In this document: one piece after another, positions 51,100 to 60,184 of the stretch | Layout of the letters: each line of letters begins with the position of its first letter | How positions within the stretch are numbered: the first letter of the stretch is position 1 | Assembly: GCA_965229695.1 (NCBI GenBank) | Contig: OZ245921.1 | Coordinates: 3,410,001 to 3,474,000, forward strand | DNA length: 64,000 bases | From: JANSYL01 sp965229695 | GTDB lineage: Bacteria; Pseudomonadota; Alphaproteobacteria; Rhodobacterales; Rhodobacteraceae | Direction: 5' to 3' | Notes under the pieces: model-generated | What the model saw: only the letters and a program-made list of their open reading frames with translations | Databases searched by the model: none | What the model was told of the DNA's origin: nothing | Position numbers and translations under genes: made by a program

Positions 51100-52905
51100 A
51101 TGCCGCTCGACTCTCGTATCGCCGCCGTTACCGATCGGATCGTTGACCGGTCAAAAGATAGCCGCGCCACCTATCTCGACCGGATGCGCCGTCTGGCCGA
51201 CGATGGCCCGCGCCGCGCGCATCTGAGCTGCGGCAACCAAGCCCATGCTTATGCCGCGATGGGCCAGGACAAAGACGGGCTGGTGGCTGCCCGCGCGCCG
51301 AACCTTGGCATTGTCACTGCCTATAACGATATGCTCTCGGCCCATCAGCCGTTCAAAGACTACCCCGACCGGATCAAAGCCGCCGCGCGCCGCAACGGGG
51401 CCACCGCGCAGGTCGCCGGTGGGGTGCCCGCCATGTGTGATGGCGTGACCCAGGGCCAAGTCGGCATGGAGCTAAGCCTCTTTTCCCGCGATGTGATCGC
51501 CATGGCGACGGGCGTGGCGCTGAGCCACAACACCTTTGACGCGGCCATGTATCTGGGCGTCTGCGATAAAATCGTGCCGGGCCTGGTCATGGCGGCGGCC
51601 ACCTTTGGCTACCTGCCGGGCATCTTCGTGCCTGCCGGGCCCATGGTTTCGGGCCTGCCCAATGAAGAAAAGGCCAAGGTCCGCCAACAATTCGCCGCAG
51701 GAGAGGTCGGGCGTGACAAGCTGATGGAGGCGGAGATGGCCTCCTATCACGGGCCAGGCACCTGTACCTTTTATGGCACCGCCAATTCCAACCAAATGCT
51801 GATGGAATTCATGGGGTTGCACCTGCCTGGTGCCAGCTTCGTCAATCCCGGCACGCCGCTGCGCGATGCGCTAACCGATGCGGCCACCGAACGCGCCAGC
51901 CAGATCACCGCCCTCGGCAATGATTTCCGCCCGGTCTGCGATATCCTGGATGAAAAGGCCTTCGTGAACGGGATCGTAGGGCTGATGGCCACAGGCGGCT
52001 CGACCAATCTGGTGATCCACCTGATTGCCATGGCCCGCGCGGCGGGCGTGATCCTCGATTGCAGCGATTTCGCCGAGCTGTCGGCAGCCACGCCCTTGAT
52101 GGCGCGGGTCTATCCCAACGGCTTGGCCGATGTGAACCATTTCCATGCCGCAGGTGGGTTGGCTTATATGATCGGTGAGTTGCTGGACGCGGGGCTGATG
52201 CATCCCGACACCAAGACTGTGGCTGGCGATGGTCTGGCGCTTTACACCCAAGAGCCACGCTTGACCGAAGCCGGGCTCAGCTATGGGGCAGGCGCATCCG
52301 AAAGTTTGAACGATAAAATCCTGCGCCCGGTTGGGGAGGCCTTCCAGCCCACCGGTGGCTTGGTGGAATTGTCCGGCAATCTGGGGCGCGGGGTGATGAA
52401 GGTGTCTGCCGTTGCCCCCGAACGCCATGTCATCGAAGCACCCGCCGCGATTTTCGAGGATCAAAGCGCAGTTAAGGAGGCCTTCAAACGCGGTGATCTG
52501 AACCGCGATGTGGTGGTTGTGGTGCGTTTCCAAGGGCCGAAAGCCAACGGCATGCCCGAGCTGCACGCGCTGACCCCGATCCTGGCTGTGTTGCAAGATC
52601 GCGGCTTCCAAGTTGCGCTTGTCACCGATGGCCGGATGTCGGGCGCATCAGGTAAGGTGCCCTCTGCCATTCATGTCGCGCCCGAAGCACTGGATGGCGG
52701 TCTGATCGGCAAGTTGCAGGACGGCGATCTGATCCGCGTCGATGCGACGGCCGGGACCCTATCGGTTCTGACCGATGGCGTGGCTGAACGCCCCGCCGCG
52801 ACCCCGGACCTTTCCGCCAACGGCCACGGCGTGGGCCGCGAGCTGTTCGAGATTTTCCGCCAAACCGCCGGACCCGCCACAACCGGGGCCGCCAGCATCC
52901 TCTGA
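51100..52905 (+). CDS. edd: Phosphogluconate dehydratase
   Basis: The first dedicated Entner-Doudoroff enzyme, an iron-sulfur dehydratase that turns 6-phosphogluconate into KDPG. It is 601 residues long, within the family range. The cluster and active-site regions are visible: G-N-Q-A-H near residue 47, V-P-A-M-C-D-G-V-T-Q-G near 110, and C-D-K-I-V-P-G near 156. Late blocks include T-D-G-R-M-S-G-A-S-G-K-V-P near 511. The ATG at 51100 is preferred over an in-frame TTG four codons earlier. The upstream palindrome suggests LacI-type control. Confidence 0.96.
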   Translation: MPLDSRIAAVTDRIVDRSKDSRATYLDRMRRLADDGPRRAHLSCGNQAHAYAAMGQDKDGLVAARAPNLGIVTAYNDMLSAHQPFKDYPDRIKAAARRNGATAQVAGGVPAMCDGVTQGQVGMELSLFSRDVIAMATGVALSHNTFDAAMYLGVCDKIVPGLVMAAATFGYLPGIFVPAGPMVSGLPNEEKAKVRQQFAAGEVGRDKLMEAEMASYHGPGTCTFYGTANSNQMLMEFMGLHLPGASFVNPGTPLRDALTDAATERASQITALGNDFRPVCDILDEKAFVNGIVGLMATGGSTNLVIHLIAMARAAGVILDCSDFAELSAATPLMARVYPNGLADVNHFHAAGGLAYMIGELLDAGLMHPDTKTVAGDGLALYTQEPRLTEAGLSYGAGASESLNDKILRPVGEAFQPTGGLVELSGNLGRGVMKVSAVAPERHVIEAPAAIFEDQSAVKEAFKRGDLNRDVVVVVRFQGPKANGMPELHALTPILAVLQDRGFQVALVTDGRMSGASGKVPSAIHVAPEALDGGLIGKLQDGDLIRVDATAGTLSVLTDGVAERPAATPDLSANGHGVGRELFEIFRQTAGPATTGAASIL

Positions 52906-52993
52906 CATGGGCTTTCATCTTTCCCAAAATACGCATCGGAACGCATGTCAAAACCGCACGCTCCGTTCAGGTGCGGGCCGCCAGACATGGATC

Positions 52994-53016
52994 CGCGATT
53001 TTTCACAAAAATCGCG
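52994..53016 (+). other. Perfect hairpin between edd and eda
   Basis: Arms 52994-53003 and 53007-53016 are perfect 10-bp complements around a 3-base loop, lying in the 163-base gap 52 bases before the eda ATG. The left arm ends in five T, and the loop is CAC. It could be a transcript-stability element, a weak attenuator or one copy of a mobile intergenic repeat. Confidence 0.6.
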
Positions 53017-53068
53017 CTAGGGCCGCAACTTTGCTGGCGCAATTTCTTAATTTGCATAGGATCACCCC

Positions 53069-53710
53069 ATGACCCCGCAAAGCCAATCCGCCACCACCCG
53101 TGAACTTGCCCAGATGGCCCCGATCATCCCGGTCATCGTGATCGAGGATGTCGCGACCGCGCGGCCCATGGCGGAGGCGCTGGTGGCCGGCGGCCTGCCG
53201 GTGCTTGAGGTGACGTTGCGCACCCCCGCGGCGCTTGAGGCGATTTCGGCCATGGCCGAGGTTGATGGCGGCGTTGTTGGGGCGGGCACCTTGCTCACAC
53301 CCGATGATTTGCGCGCCGCCAAGGCGGCGGGTGCTCGGTTCGGTGTCTCACCTGGCATGACGCCGCGACTGATCGAGGCGGCGATTGCGGAGGATTTTCC
53401 GTTGCTGCCCGGGGCCGCTACGGCGACCGAGGTCATGGCGCTTTACGATCTTGGCTATGACATGCTGAAATTCTTCCCCGCCGAAGCCTCGGGCGGGGCG
53501 TCCGCGCTCAAAGCCATTGGCGCGCCGATCCCACAGGTCGGGTTCTGTCCAACCGGTGGCGTCAGCCCGCAAAACGCTGGTGATTACCTGTCGCTTTCCA
53601 ACGTGCTCTGCGCCGGTGGTTCCTGGGTTGCGCCCAAGGATCGGGTGGCCGTCGGCGATTGGGATGCGGTTACCGCGCTTGCGCTCGCGGCATCCGCGCT
53701 GCCACGTTAG
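53069..53710 (+). CDS. eda: KDPG aldolase (2-keto-3-deoxy-6-phosphogluconate aldolase)
   Basis: The second Entner-Doudoroff enzyme, giving pyruvate and glyceraldehyde 3-phosphate. The 213-residue protein has the catalytic glutamate in L-E-V-T-L-R-T near residue 49 and the Schiff-base lysine in M-L-K-F-F-P-A-E near 134. It also has the phosphate-site blocks P-G-A-A-T-A-T-E and C-P-T-G-G-V. It follows edd on the same strand and converges on the aminotransferase gene with 24 bases between stops. Confidence 0.97.
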   Translation: MTPQSQSATTRELAQMAPIIPVIVIEDVATARPMAEALVAGGLPVLEVTLRTPAALEAISAMAEVDGGVVGAGTLLTPDDLRAAKAAGARFGVSPGMTPRLIEAAIAEDFPLLPGAATATEVMALYDLGYDMLKFFPAEASGGASALKAIGAPIPQVGFCPTGGVSPQNAGDYLSLSNVLCAGGSWVAPKDRVAVGDWDAVTALALAASALPR

Positions 53711-53734
53711 GACAAGACCGTCGGGCGCCGCGCC

Positions 53735-54928
53735 TTAGCCAACCGCGCCCAAATCGGTCGCGGCCCGCGCGGCGAATGCGAGCAAGCGGTCAATGGCCTC
53801 GGCAAACTGATCGTCGGGCAGGGTTAGGGCCACGCGCACATGGCCCGCCGCGGCCCGCCCAAAGCTTTCGCCCGGCATCACGGCGACAAGCTCTTCGGCC
53901 AAAAGCCGCTCGGCGAATTCCGTTCCGCTCAGGCCGGTGCCGCGAATATCCAGCATCACATACATCGCCCCTTGGGGCGGGATCGCGCGTAGCAGGTTTT
54001 GACCCTGCAACCGCTCCAACATCAGCGCCCGGCGGCGCAGGAAAGGCGCGCCAACCTCGGCCTCGGCCCCAGGGCCAAGCATCAGGGCAAAAAGCCCGGC
54101 TTCCTGAATATAGCCAGGCACGCCATAGGTCGTGTGGGTGGCCAGGTTGATAAGGTCTGCAATCACCGGTTTCGGACCTGCGACCCAGCCCAAGCGCGAT
54201 CCGGTCATCGCGTGGCTTTTCGACAAGGAGCCAACCGTCATCGTGCGCTCAAACATACCTGGCACGGCGGCAAAGGGCAGGTGACGCCCCTCCCACACTT
54301 GGCTGTCATAGACCTCATCCGAGATGACCCAGAAATCTTCGGCCTCGGCGATCTCGGCGATGCCAGCCAAACTGTCTTGGCTATAGACCGCGCCAGTTGG
54401 ATTGTTCGGGGTGTTGATCAGCAGGCTGGCCGCGCCCGGCGCGGCGGCTCGCAACGCCGCCAGATCGGGCTGAAACCCATCTTCTGATTTTGCAGCGACC
54501 GCGACCGGCACGGCGCCAACGGCGCGGATCGTGCCGGGATAGGTTGCGTAGTAGGGATCGATCAACAACGCGCGATCCCCGTCGTCACAGGCCGCATTAT
54601 GGGCCGCAAACAGTGCCGATTGCCCGCCGGGCGTGATCAGGATGTTGTCGATGTCATAGCTCAGCCCATGGCTGGCCGAGAGTCGCTTCGCCACCGCCTC
54701 ACGCAAGGGCGTGATCCCAGGGACCGAAGCATAACCGGTGGCCCCAGCATGGGCCGAACGCGCCATTTCATCCAAAATCTCGGGCGCGGTGCGGGTGTCA
54801 TGTTCGCCAATCGTCAACTCCAAAACCGGTTGACCCGCCGCTTTCATCTTGCGCGCGCGATAAAACACGCCCCAGCCATCATCGCCGCCGGGGGTCAGAT
54901 TGCGCAGACGAGACGAAGCCTGTGGCAT
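53735..54928 (-). CDS. Class I/II pyridoxal-phosphate aminotransferase
   Basis: A 397-residue fold-type I aminotransferase. The PLP lysine lies in S-L-S-K-S-H-A-M near residue 230, after the N-T-P-N-N-P-T-G block (near 170) and I-S-D-E-V-Y near 200. The terminal arginine for the substrate carboxylate is in H-V-R-V-A-L near 370. The substrate is not fixed by motif: aromatic, aspartate-like or alanine-type acids are all possible. The ATG at 54928 fits the family N-terminus; the longer frame upstream does not. Confidence 0.9.
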   Translation of the reverse strand: MPQASSRLRNLTPGGDDGWGVFYRARKMKAAGQPVLELTIGEHDTRTAPEILDEMARSAHAGATGYASVPGITPLREAVAKRLSASHGLSYDIDNILITPGGQSALFAAHNAACDDGDRALLIDPYYATYPGTIRAVGAVPVAVAAKSEDGFQPDLAALRAAAPGAASLLINTPNNPTGAVYSQDSLAGIAEIAEAEDFWVISDEVYDSQVWEGRHLPFAAVPGMFERTMTVGSLSKSHAMTGSRLGWVAGPKPVIADLINLATHTTYGVPGYIQEAGLFALMLGPGAEAEVGAPFLRRRALMLERLQGQNLLRAIPPQGAMYVMLDIRGTGLSGTEFAERLLAEELVAVMPGESFGRAAAGHVRVALTLPDDQFAEAIDRLLAFAARAATDLGAVG

Positions 54929-55204
54929 TGGGATGCTCCTGAAAACGGGTATCGAACGCGGGCGACAGGGCCACGGGTTGCGACCGGGCGCAAGGGGCAA
55001 TTTGATCCGCGCCTGCCCGCGCCCTTGCTTGGTTGATGCCAATCGCGTAGACCAACCCCATGACCAAGACCCGCATCATGATTTGCGAGATTTGCACCAC
55101 CGCCTGATATGCGCGCGGGCAGGTCTGTCTTTGGTTTTCAACCCAATCCCAAACTGCTAGGCCCGCGGGCGTCCTGACCGGCGCAAGAAAAAGGGGCATG
55201 TGCC

Positions 55205-56572
55205 ATGCCAGAGATCCGCCTTCGGAACTCGATGACCCGCAAGATCGAACGGTTGGAGCCGATCGATCCCTCGGATGTGCGGCTCTATCTGTGTGGCCCA
55301 ACGGTGTATGACCGGGCGCATCTGGGCAATGCCCGGCCCTCGGTCGTGTTCGATGTGCTGTTTCGCCTGCTGCGCCATGTTTATGGGACAGACCACGTGA
55401 CCTATGTGCGCAACTTCACTGATGTGGATGACAAGATTAACGCCCGCGCAGCCGAAAGCGGGCGTCCGATCTCGGACATCACGACCGAAACCATCGCTTG
55501 GTATCTTGAGGATATGGGCGCGCTTGGCATTTTGGAGCCCACCCATATGCCCCGCGCCACGGATCATATCGCCGATATGATCGCGATGATCGGCGACCTG
55601 ATCGCCAAAGGCCATGCCTATGCGGCGGAAGGCCATGTGCTGTTTTCGGTCAGCAGTTACGCGGAGTACGGATCCCTTTCGGGCCGTTCGGTCGAAGATA
55701 TGATCGCGGGCGCGCGGGTCGAGGTTGCGCCCTACAAACGCGACCCGATGGATTTTGTGCTTTGGAAACCCTCCGATGATGCGACGCCCGGATGGGACAG
55801 CCCCTGGGGAAGGGGGCGGCCCGGCTGGCACATCGAATGCTCGGCCATGAGCAAGGCTTTGTTGGGCGAAAGCTTTGATATCCATGGCGGCGGCAACGAT
55901 CTGATGTTCCCGCACCATGAAAACGAAATCGCGCAATCGGCTTGCGCGCATCCCCATGGCGATTTTGCCCGCATTTGGCTACACAATGAGATGTTGCAGG
56001 TAGAGGGTAAGAAAATGTCCAAAAGCCTGGGCAATTTCTTCACCATTCGTGACCTGCTGGATCAAGGTGTTCCGGGTGAGGTGATTCGCTTTGTGTTCCT
56101 GTCCACGCATTATTCCAAGCCGATGGATTGGACCGCCAAAAAGGCGGAAGAGGCTGCAAAAACCCTGCGCAAATGGCGCGAGCTGATCGATGGGGCAAGG
56201 GCGGGCGACCCGCATTCCGATATCATCGCGGCGCTTTCTGATGATCTGAACACGGCCGGGGCGCTCGGCCATTTGCATCGCCTGGCGGCCGATGGCGACG
56301 TCGACAGCCTAAATGCCTCGGCGGCGATGCTTGGGCTGTTGGAAGATGGGATGGGCGATTGGGCCGAAGCGGTTCAGGTCGACCTGTCCGGCTTCGAAAC
56401 CCGGTTCGCCGAAATTCGCGCGATGGCGATGGAAAGCAAGGATTTCTCGGCGCTGGATGCGATGAAAGCGGCCCTGATCGAGGCCGGCGTTGAGGTGCGC
56501 ATGTCAAAGGCCGGTGTCGAACTGGTGCCCGGCCCAAGCTTTGACGCCGCTAAGCTGGAGGCGATCCAATGA
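55205..56572 (+). CDS. cysS: Cysteinyl-tRNA synthetase
   Basis: A class I aminoacyl-tRNA synthetase of 455 residues. The zinc cysteine begins C-G-P-T-V-Y-D near residue 29, the HIGH-type site reads H-L-G-N just after, and the K-M-S-K-S loop is at about 265-270. A second zinc segment is W-H-I-E-C-S near 205. Its stop overlaps the start of cimA as ATGA. It heads a chain of five genes linked by four such overlaps. Confidence 0.97.
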   Translation: MPEIRLRNSMTRKIERLEPIDPSDVRLYLCGPTVYDRAHLGNARPSVVFDVLFRLLRHVYGTDHVTYVRNFTDVDDKINARAAESGRPISDITTETIAWYLEDMGALGILEPTHMPRATDHIADMIAMIGDLIAKGHAYAAEGHVLFSVSSYAEYGSLSGRSVEDMIAGARVEVAPYKRDPMDFVLWKPSDDATPGWDSPWGRGRPGWHIECSAMSKALLGESFDIHGGGNDLMFPHHENEIAQSACAHPHGDFARIWLHNEMLQVEGKKMSKSLGNFFTIRDLLDQGVPGEVIRFVFLSTHYSKPMDWTAKKAEEAAKTLRKWRELIDGARAGDPHSDIIAALSDDLNTAGALGHLHRLAADGDVDSLNASAAMLGLLEDGMGDWAEAVQVDLSGFETRFAEIRAMAMESKDFSALDAMKAALIEAGVEVRMSKAGVELVPGPSFDAAKLEAIQ

Positions 56573-58191
56573 CCCGTGCGCGCCTATACCTTTATGATAC
56601 CACGCTGCGCGACGGGCAGCAGACCCAAGGCGTGCAGTTTTCCACCGCTGAAAAGCAGCGGATTGCCGAAGCTTTGGATGGCTTGGGGCTCGATTACATC
56701 GAAGGCGGCTGGCCCGGCGCCAATCCCACGGACAGCGCCTTTTTCGATGCGGCGCCTAAAACGCGCGCGCACATGACCGCCTTTGGCATGACCAAACGCG
56801 CCGGGCGCTCGGCGGCGAATGATGAGGTGTTGGCGGGTGTGCTGAACGCCGGCACCGGCAGCGTCTGTTTGGTGGGCAAAACCCACGACTTTCACGTCAC
56901 CGACGCGCTTGGCATCAACTTGGAAGAAAACCTCGAAAACATCCGTGCTTCGATCGCGCATTTGGTGGGGCAGGGGCGCGAGGCCTTGTTTGATGCCGAG
57001 CATTTCTTTGATGGCTACAAGGCCAACCCCGATTATGCGTTGAACGGCCTGCGCGCGGCACTGGAAGCGGGCGCGCGTTGGGTGGTGTTGTGTGACACCA
57101 ACGGCGGCACGTTGCCCGAAGAAATCGGACGCATCACGGCTGATGTCATCGCCGCGGGCGTACCGGGCGATAAGCTTGGCATCCACACCCATAACGACAC
57201 CGAAACCGCCGTCGCCGGCAGCCTTGCAGCGGTGGAGGCTGGGGCGCGCCAAATCCAGGGCACGCTGAACGGGTTGGGCGAAAGATGCGGTAACGCCAAC
57301 CTGACCAGCCTGATCCCAACGCTGCTTTTGAAAGCGCCCTATAAAGACAGGTATGAGATTGGGATTTCGGAAGATGCCCTGGTTCACCTGACCCGGATCA
57401 GCCGAATGCTCGACGATATCCTGAACCGTGTGCCGTTCCGCCAAGCACCTTATGTCGGGGCCTCCGCCTTTGCCCATAAGGCGGGGCTGCATGCCAGTGC
57501 CATCGTGAAAAACCCCGCGACCTATGAACATGTTGATCCCGCCTCGGTCGGGAATGCGCGGATCATCCCAATGTCGAACCAAGCGGGTCAATCGAACCTG
57601 CGCAAACGCTTGGCCGAAGCGGGATTGGATGTGCCGCGCGATCATCCGGCCCTGGCGGGGATTTTGGATGAGATCAAAGCGCGCGAGGCCGAGGGGTATT
57701 CCTTTGATACCGCGCAGGCCAGTTTTGAGCTGCTTGCACGTCGGGCGCTCGGCCAGATGCCCACGTTTTTCGAGGTGAAGCGCTACAAGGTCACCGTCGA
57801 GCGGCGGAAAAACAAATACAACAAGATGGTCAGCCTGTCCGAGGCGGTCGTCGTCGTTAAGATCGGCGATGAGAAAAAGCTGTCGGTCAGCGAGTCGATG
57901 GATGATATCGGCAGCGACCGCGGCCCGGTGAACGCGCTTTCCCGCGCTTTGGCTAAAGACCTTGGCCCCTATCAGCGCTTTATCGACGATATCCGCCTGG
58001 TCGATTTTAAGGTGCGGATCACCCAAGGCGGGACCGAAGCTGTGACCCGCGTGACCATCGACAGCGAAGACACCGAAGGGCGGCGTTGGTCGACCGTTGG
58101 GGTTTCAGCCAATATCGTCGATGCGTCTTTCGAGGCGCTATTGGATGCGGTTGAATGGAAACTTGTCCGCGATGGGGCGCAAGCATCATGA
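56569..58191 (+). CDS. cimA: Citramalate synthase
   Basis: A 540-residue enzyme of the LeuA/CimA family that condenses acetyl-CoA with pyruvate, giving a threonine-independent route into isoleucine. The first catalytic block is T-T-L-R-D-G-Q-Q-T-Q near residue 10, and the metal-binding H-T-H-N-D-T is near 205. A G-L-G-E-R-C-G-N-A block and a C-terminal regulatory region (about 400-540) are present. The length and the R-D-G-Q-Q form are the citramalate-type pattern as opposed to 2-isopropylmalate synthase, though this is a homology call. It is linked to cysS by ATGA and to the following lipoprotein gene by ATGA. Confidence 0.9.
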   Translation: MTRARLYLYDTTLRDGQQTQGVQFSTAEKQRIAEALDGLGLDYIEGGWPGANPTDSAFFDAAPKTRAHMTAFGMTKRAGRSAANDEVLAGVLNAGTGSVCLVGKTHDFHVTDALGINLEENLENIRASIAHLVGQGREALFDAEHFFDGYKANPDYALNGLRAALEAGARWVVLCDTNGGTLPEEIGRITADVIAAGVPGDKLGIHTHNDTETAVAGSLAAVEAGARQIQGTLNGLGERCGNANLTSLIPTLLLKAPYKDRYEIGISEDALVHLTRISRMLDDILNRVPFRQAPYVGASAFAHKAGLHASAIVKNPATYEHVDPASVGNARIIPMSNQAGQSNLRKRLAEAGLDVPRDHPALAGILDEIKAREAEGYSFDTAQASFELLARRALGQMPTFFEVKRYKVTVERRKNKYNKMVSLSEAVVVVKIGDEKKLSVSESMDDIGSDRGPVNALSRALAKDLGPYQRFIDDIRLVDFKVRITQGGTEAVTRVTIDSEDTEGRRWSTVGVSANIVDASFEALLDAVEWKLVRDGAQAS

Positions 58192-58682
58192 ACCGACTTC
58201 TCCTGATCGCCATTTCGGCTTTGCTGGCCGCCTGCCAATCGCGGGAACCAATCTCGATTTGCGCCGCTTATGGCGACCCATCGGATGCTGTGACAGCGGT
58301 CATGCACCAGGCTGACGGCACCCAATCGGTTCTGTCTTATGAGGCCGCAACGGGCCTTAGCCTGATTGAACACGAGGTTTTGGCAACGCCACTTCTGCCC
58401 GCGCTTTGGCGGATGGCGGAAACCACGATGCGGTCTTTGCCCGAGGTGGAATCGGTGCCTTGCGGGCTGGATGTTGGCTCGGCCGTGACCGTGATTTTTG
58501 ATGACGGCACTGTCACGACGCGGCAGACCAGTTGTACCGGCAACGCACTTTCCCGCGTTCGGTCAGAAGCCTTCAGCGATAGCGGGATCAGCCGTGGCGC
58601 CGGGGCGCTTGAAGATCAGGGTGATGGGCAGGCACTTGGGGCGCTGGAGAACCTCGCGGCGGCTTGTGAGAGGTTGCAATGA
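58188..58682 (+). CDS. Predicted lipoprotein of unknown function
   Basis: A 164-residue protein with a short lipoprotein signal: L-L-L-I-A-I-S-A-L-L-A-A-C, with the modified cysteine at about residue 16. The mature part is mostly beta-like in its first half (V-T-A-V-M, Q-S-V-L-S-Y, V-T-V-I-F-D-D-G-T-V-T) and has further cysteines in V-P-C-G-L, T-S-C-T-G and A-A-C-E. No family is recognised. The start overlaps the cimA stop as ATGA and the next gene's start overlaps its stop as ATGA. Confidence 0.72.
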   Translation: MNRLLLIAISALLAACQSREPISICAAYGDPSDAVTAVMHQADGTQSVLSYEAATGLSLIEHEVLATPLLPALWRMAETTMRSLPEVESVPCGLDVGSAVTVIFDDGTVTTRQTSCTGNALSRVRSEAFSDSGISRGAGALEDQGDGQALGALENLAAACERLQ

Positions 58683-59407
58683 GCGACGATTTCGACGCCG
58701 AAAGCTTTTTTATCGTCCACGCCGATCTTCCCCGCGAAGGGCCGGGTGAAACCGCTGATGTCGCCTGGGCGGCGGGGGTCGCGGGCCTGGCGGAAGATGG
58801 TCAAATCCTTGATGCGGCCAGCGGGCCGGGCGGGGATATCGGTGCGCTTTTGCGGGCCGCGCCCAAGGGCCATGTTACTGCCATCGATTTACACGCGCCC
58901 TTTATCGATGCCGCGCGCCCACGCTGGGGCAAAGACAGGCGCGTGTCGCTGCTGGTCGGTGACATGACCGCGCCAGAGGGGCCATTTGACCTGATCTGGT
59001 GCGCGGGCGCGGTCTATTTCCTGGGGATCGAGGGCGCGTTGTCGGCTTGGCGCGGCCGCCTGGCCCCCGGTGGCACAATTGCGTTTTCCGAGCCTTGTTA
59101 TTTCACCGACACCCCTTCTGACGGGGCGCGGGCGTTTTGGGAGGGGGAAGGGGTGACCCTTGCGACCGAGGCGGGGGTTATGGATCAAATCGCCGCCGCC
59201 GGATACGAGATTTTGGCCACGCGGCGCCTAAGCGACATTGCCTGGGAAAGCTATTACCGCCCGATGGAAGCGCGGATTGCCGAGTTGCGGCCCGGCGCGG
59301 ATGCGCGCCTGACCAAGGCTTTGGATGAAGCCACCGCAGAAATCCAAGGCTGGCGCGCCCATAAACACGAAACCGGCTATCTGCTTTGCGTGGTACGTCC
59401 GGCATGA
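58679..59407 (+). CDS. Class I SAM-dependent methyltransferase
   Basis: A 242-residue Rossmann-fold methyltransferase. Motif I is L-D-A-A-S-G-P-G-G-D near residue 46, followed by an acidic residue in A-I-D-L-H for the SAM ribose and by V-G-D-M-T for the adenine. The C-terminal half is less conserved, and the substrate is unknown. ATGA overlaps join it to the lipoprotein gene and to the squalene/phytoene-synthase-like gene. Confidence 0.83.
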   Translation: MSDDFDAESFFIVHADLPREGPGETADVAWAAGVAGLAEDGQILDAASGPGGDIGALLRAAPKGHVTAIDLHAPFIDAARPRWGKDRRVSLLVGDMTAPEGPFDLIWCAGAVYFLGIEGALSAWRGRLAPGGTIAFSEPCYFTDTPSDGARAFWEGEGVTLATEAGVMDQIAAAGYEILATRRLSDIAWESYYRPMEARIAELRPGADARLTKALDEATAEIQGWRAHKHETGYLLCVVRPA

Positions 59408-60174
59408 GCTTGGGGGCCTGTGCCGAGCTGGTGCATCGCGCCGATCCGGATCGGTTTTTGGCCACCATGGCCTGCCCGTTTGAAACGCGGAAGATCCTCT
59501 TCCCCTTCTATGCGTTGAATGTGGAGGTCAGCCGCGCGCCTTGGGTCACCGAAGAACCGATGATCGCGGAGATGCGCTTGCAATTCTGGCGCGATGCGGT
59601 GGAGGAGCTGGGGCAGGGCAAACCACCCCGCGCCCATGAGGTGATTGGCCCTTTGGCGGAAGTGTTGAAAGCCGAAGACGCCGCGCTTTTGGATGCGATG
59701 ATCGCGGCGCGGCGTTGGGATATCTACAAAGACGCCTTTGAAGATCGGGCCCATTTCGACGACTACATCAACAAAACCTCAGGCAATCTGACCTGGGCGA
59801 TCGCGCGTGCGTTGGGCGCGCCCGATACCGCTGAGGCACCCGTTCGTGCCTTTGCCAAGGCTGCCGGTTTGGCCGCTTTCCTACGCGCCATCCCGGCGCT
59901 TGAGGCGCGAGGGCGCGTGCCCTTGGTCGATGGCACGCCGCAAGCCGTCCGCGATTTGGCGCAGGGTGGCTTGGACCTGATCGCCGAAGCCCGCGCCGCG
60001 CGCCATTTGGTGTCGAAGCAGGCCGCTTATGCGCTTTATGCCGGATGGCGCGCGCCAAGCCTGTTGCGGGCCGCGCGCGACATCCCTGAACGGGTGATCG
60101 AAGGCAAGCTGGATGAAAGCGAATTCGCCAAACGCGCAAAGCTGTTCTGGCTGTCGCTGAGTGGGCGCTGGTAA
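59404..60174 (+). CDS. Squalene/phytoene synthase-like protein (NDUFAF6-type)
   Basis: A 256-residue all-helical protein of the squalene/phytoene synthase superfamily. It contains F-Y-A-L-N-V-E-V-S-R near residue 37, R-L-Q-F-W-R-D near 59 and D-D-Y-I-N-K-T-S-G-N near 118. The DXXXD motif that binds prenyl diphosphate is not evident in the first region (E-V-S-R-A replaces it), which points to the non-catalytic NDUFAF6-like branch linked to respiratory complex I assembly. That link is from eukaryotic relatives only. The ATG at 59404 overlaps the methyltransferase stop; a 6-codon longer start exists but is less likely. Confidence 0.8.
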   Translation: MSLGACAELVHRADPDRFLATMACPFETRKILFPFYALNVEVSRAPWVTEEPMIAEMRLQFWRDAVEELGQGKPPRAHEVIGPLAEVLKAEDAALLDAMIAARRWDIYKDAFEDRAHFDDYINKTSGNLTWAIARALGAPDTAEAPVRAFAKAAGLAAFLRAIPALEARGRVPLVDGTPQAVRDLAQGGLDLIAEARAARHLVSKQAAYALYAGWRAPSLLRAARDIPERVIEGKLDESEFAKRAKLFWLSLSGRW

Positions 60175-60184
60175 ACCAATTCCC

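Noticed and set aside
54929..55204. 276-base gap between the aminotransferase and cysS considered for a small gene
   Set aside because: Short frames exist on both strands but none has a ribosome site, conserved-looking sequence or typical composition; nothing else is seen there.
56584..58026. Open frame of 480 codons on the minus strand within cimA
   Set aside because: It is antisense to a well-supported gene, rich in R, H and Q with no recognisable domain, as expected from GC-rich third-position bias.
58679..59407. Methyltransferase considered as an NDUFAF5 orthologue
   Set aside because: It lacks the N-terminal F-D-R-x-L-x-R-like start and BioC-like layout that I associate with that family; it is left as a generic class I enzyme.
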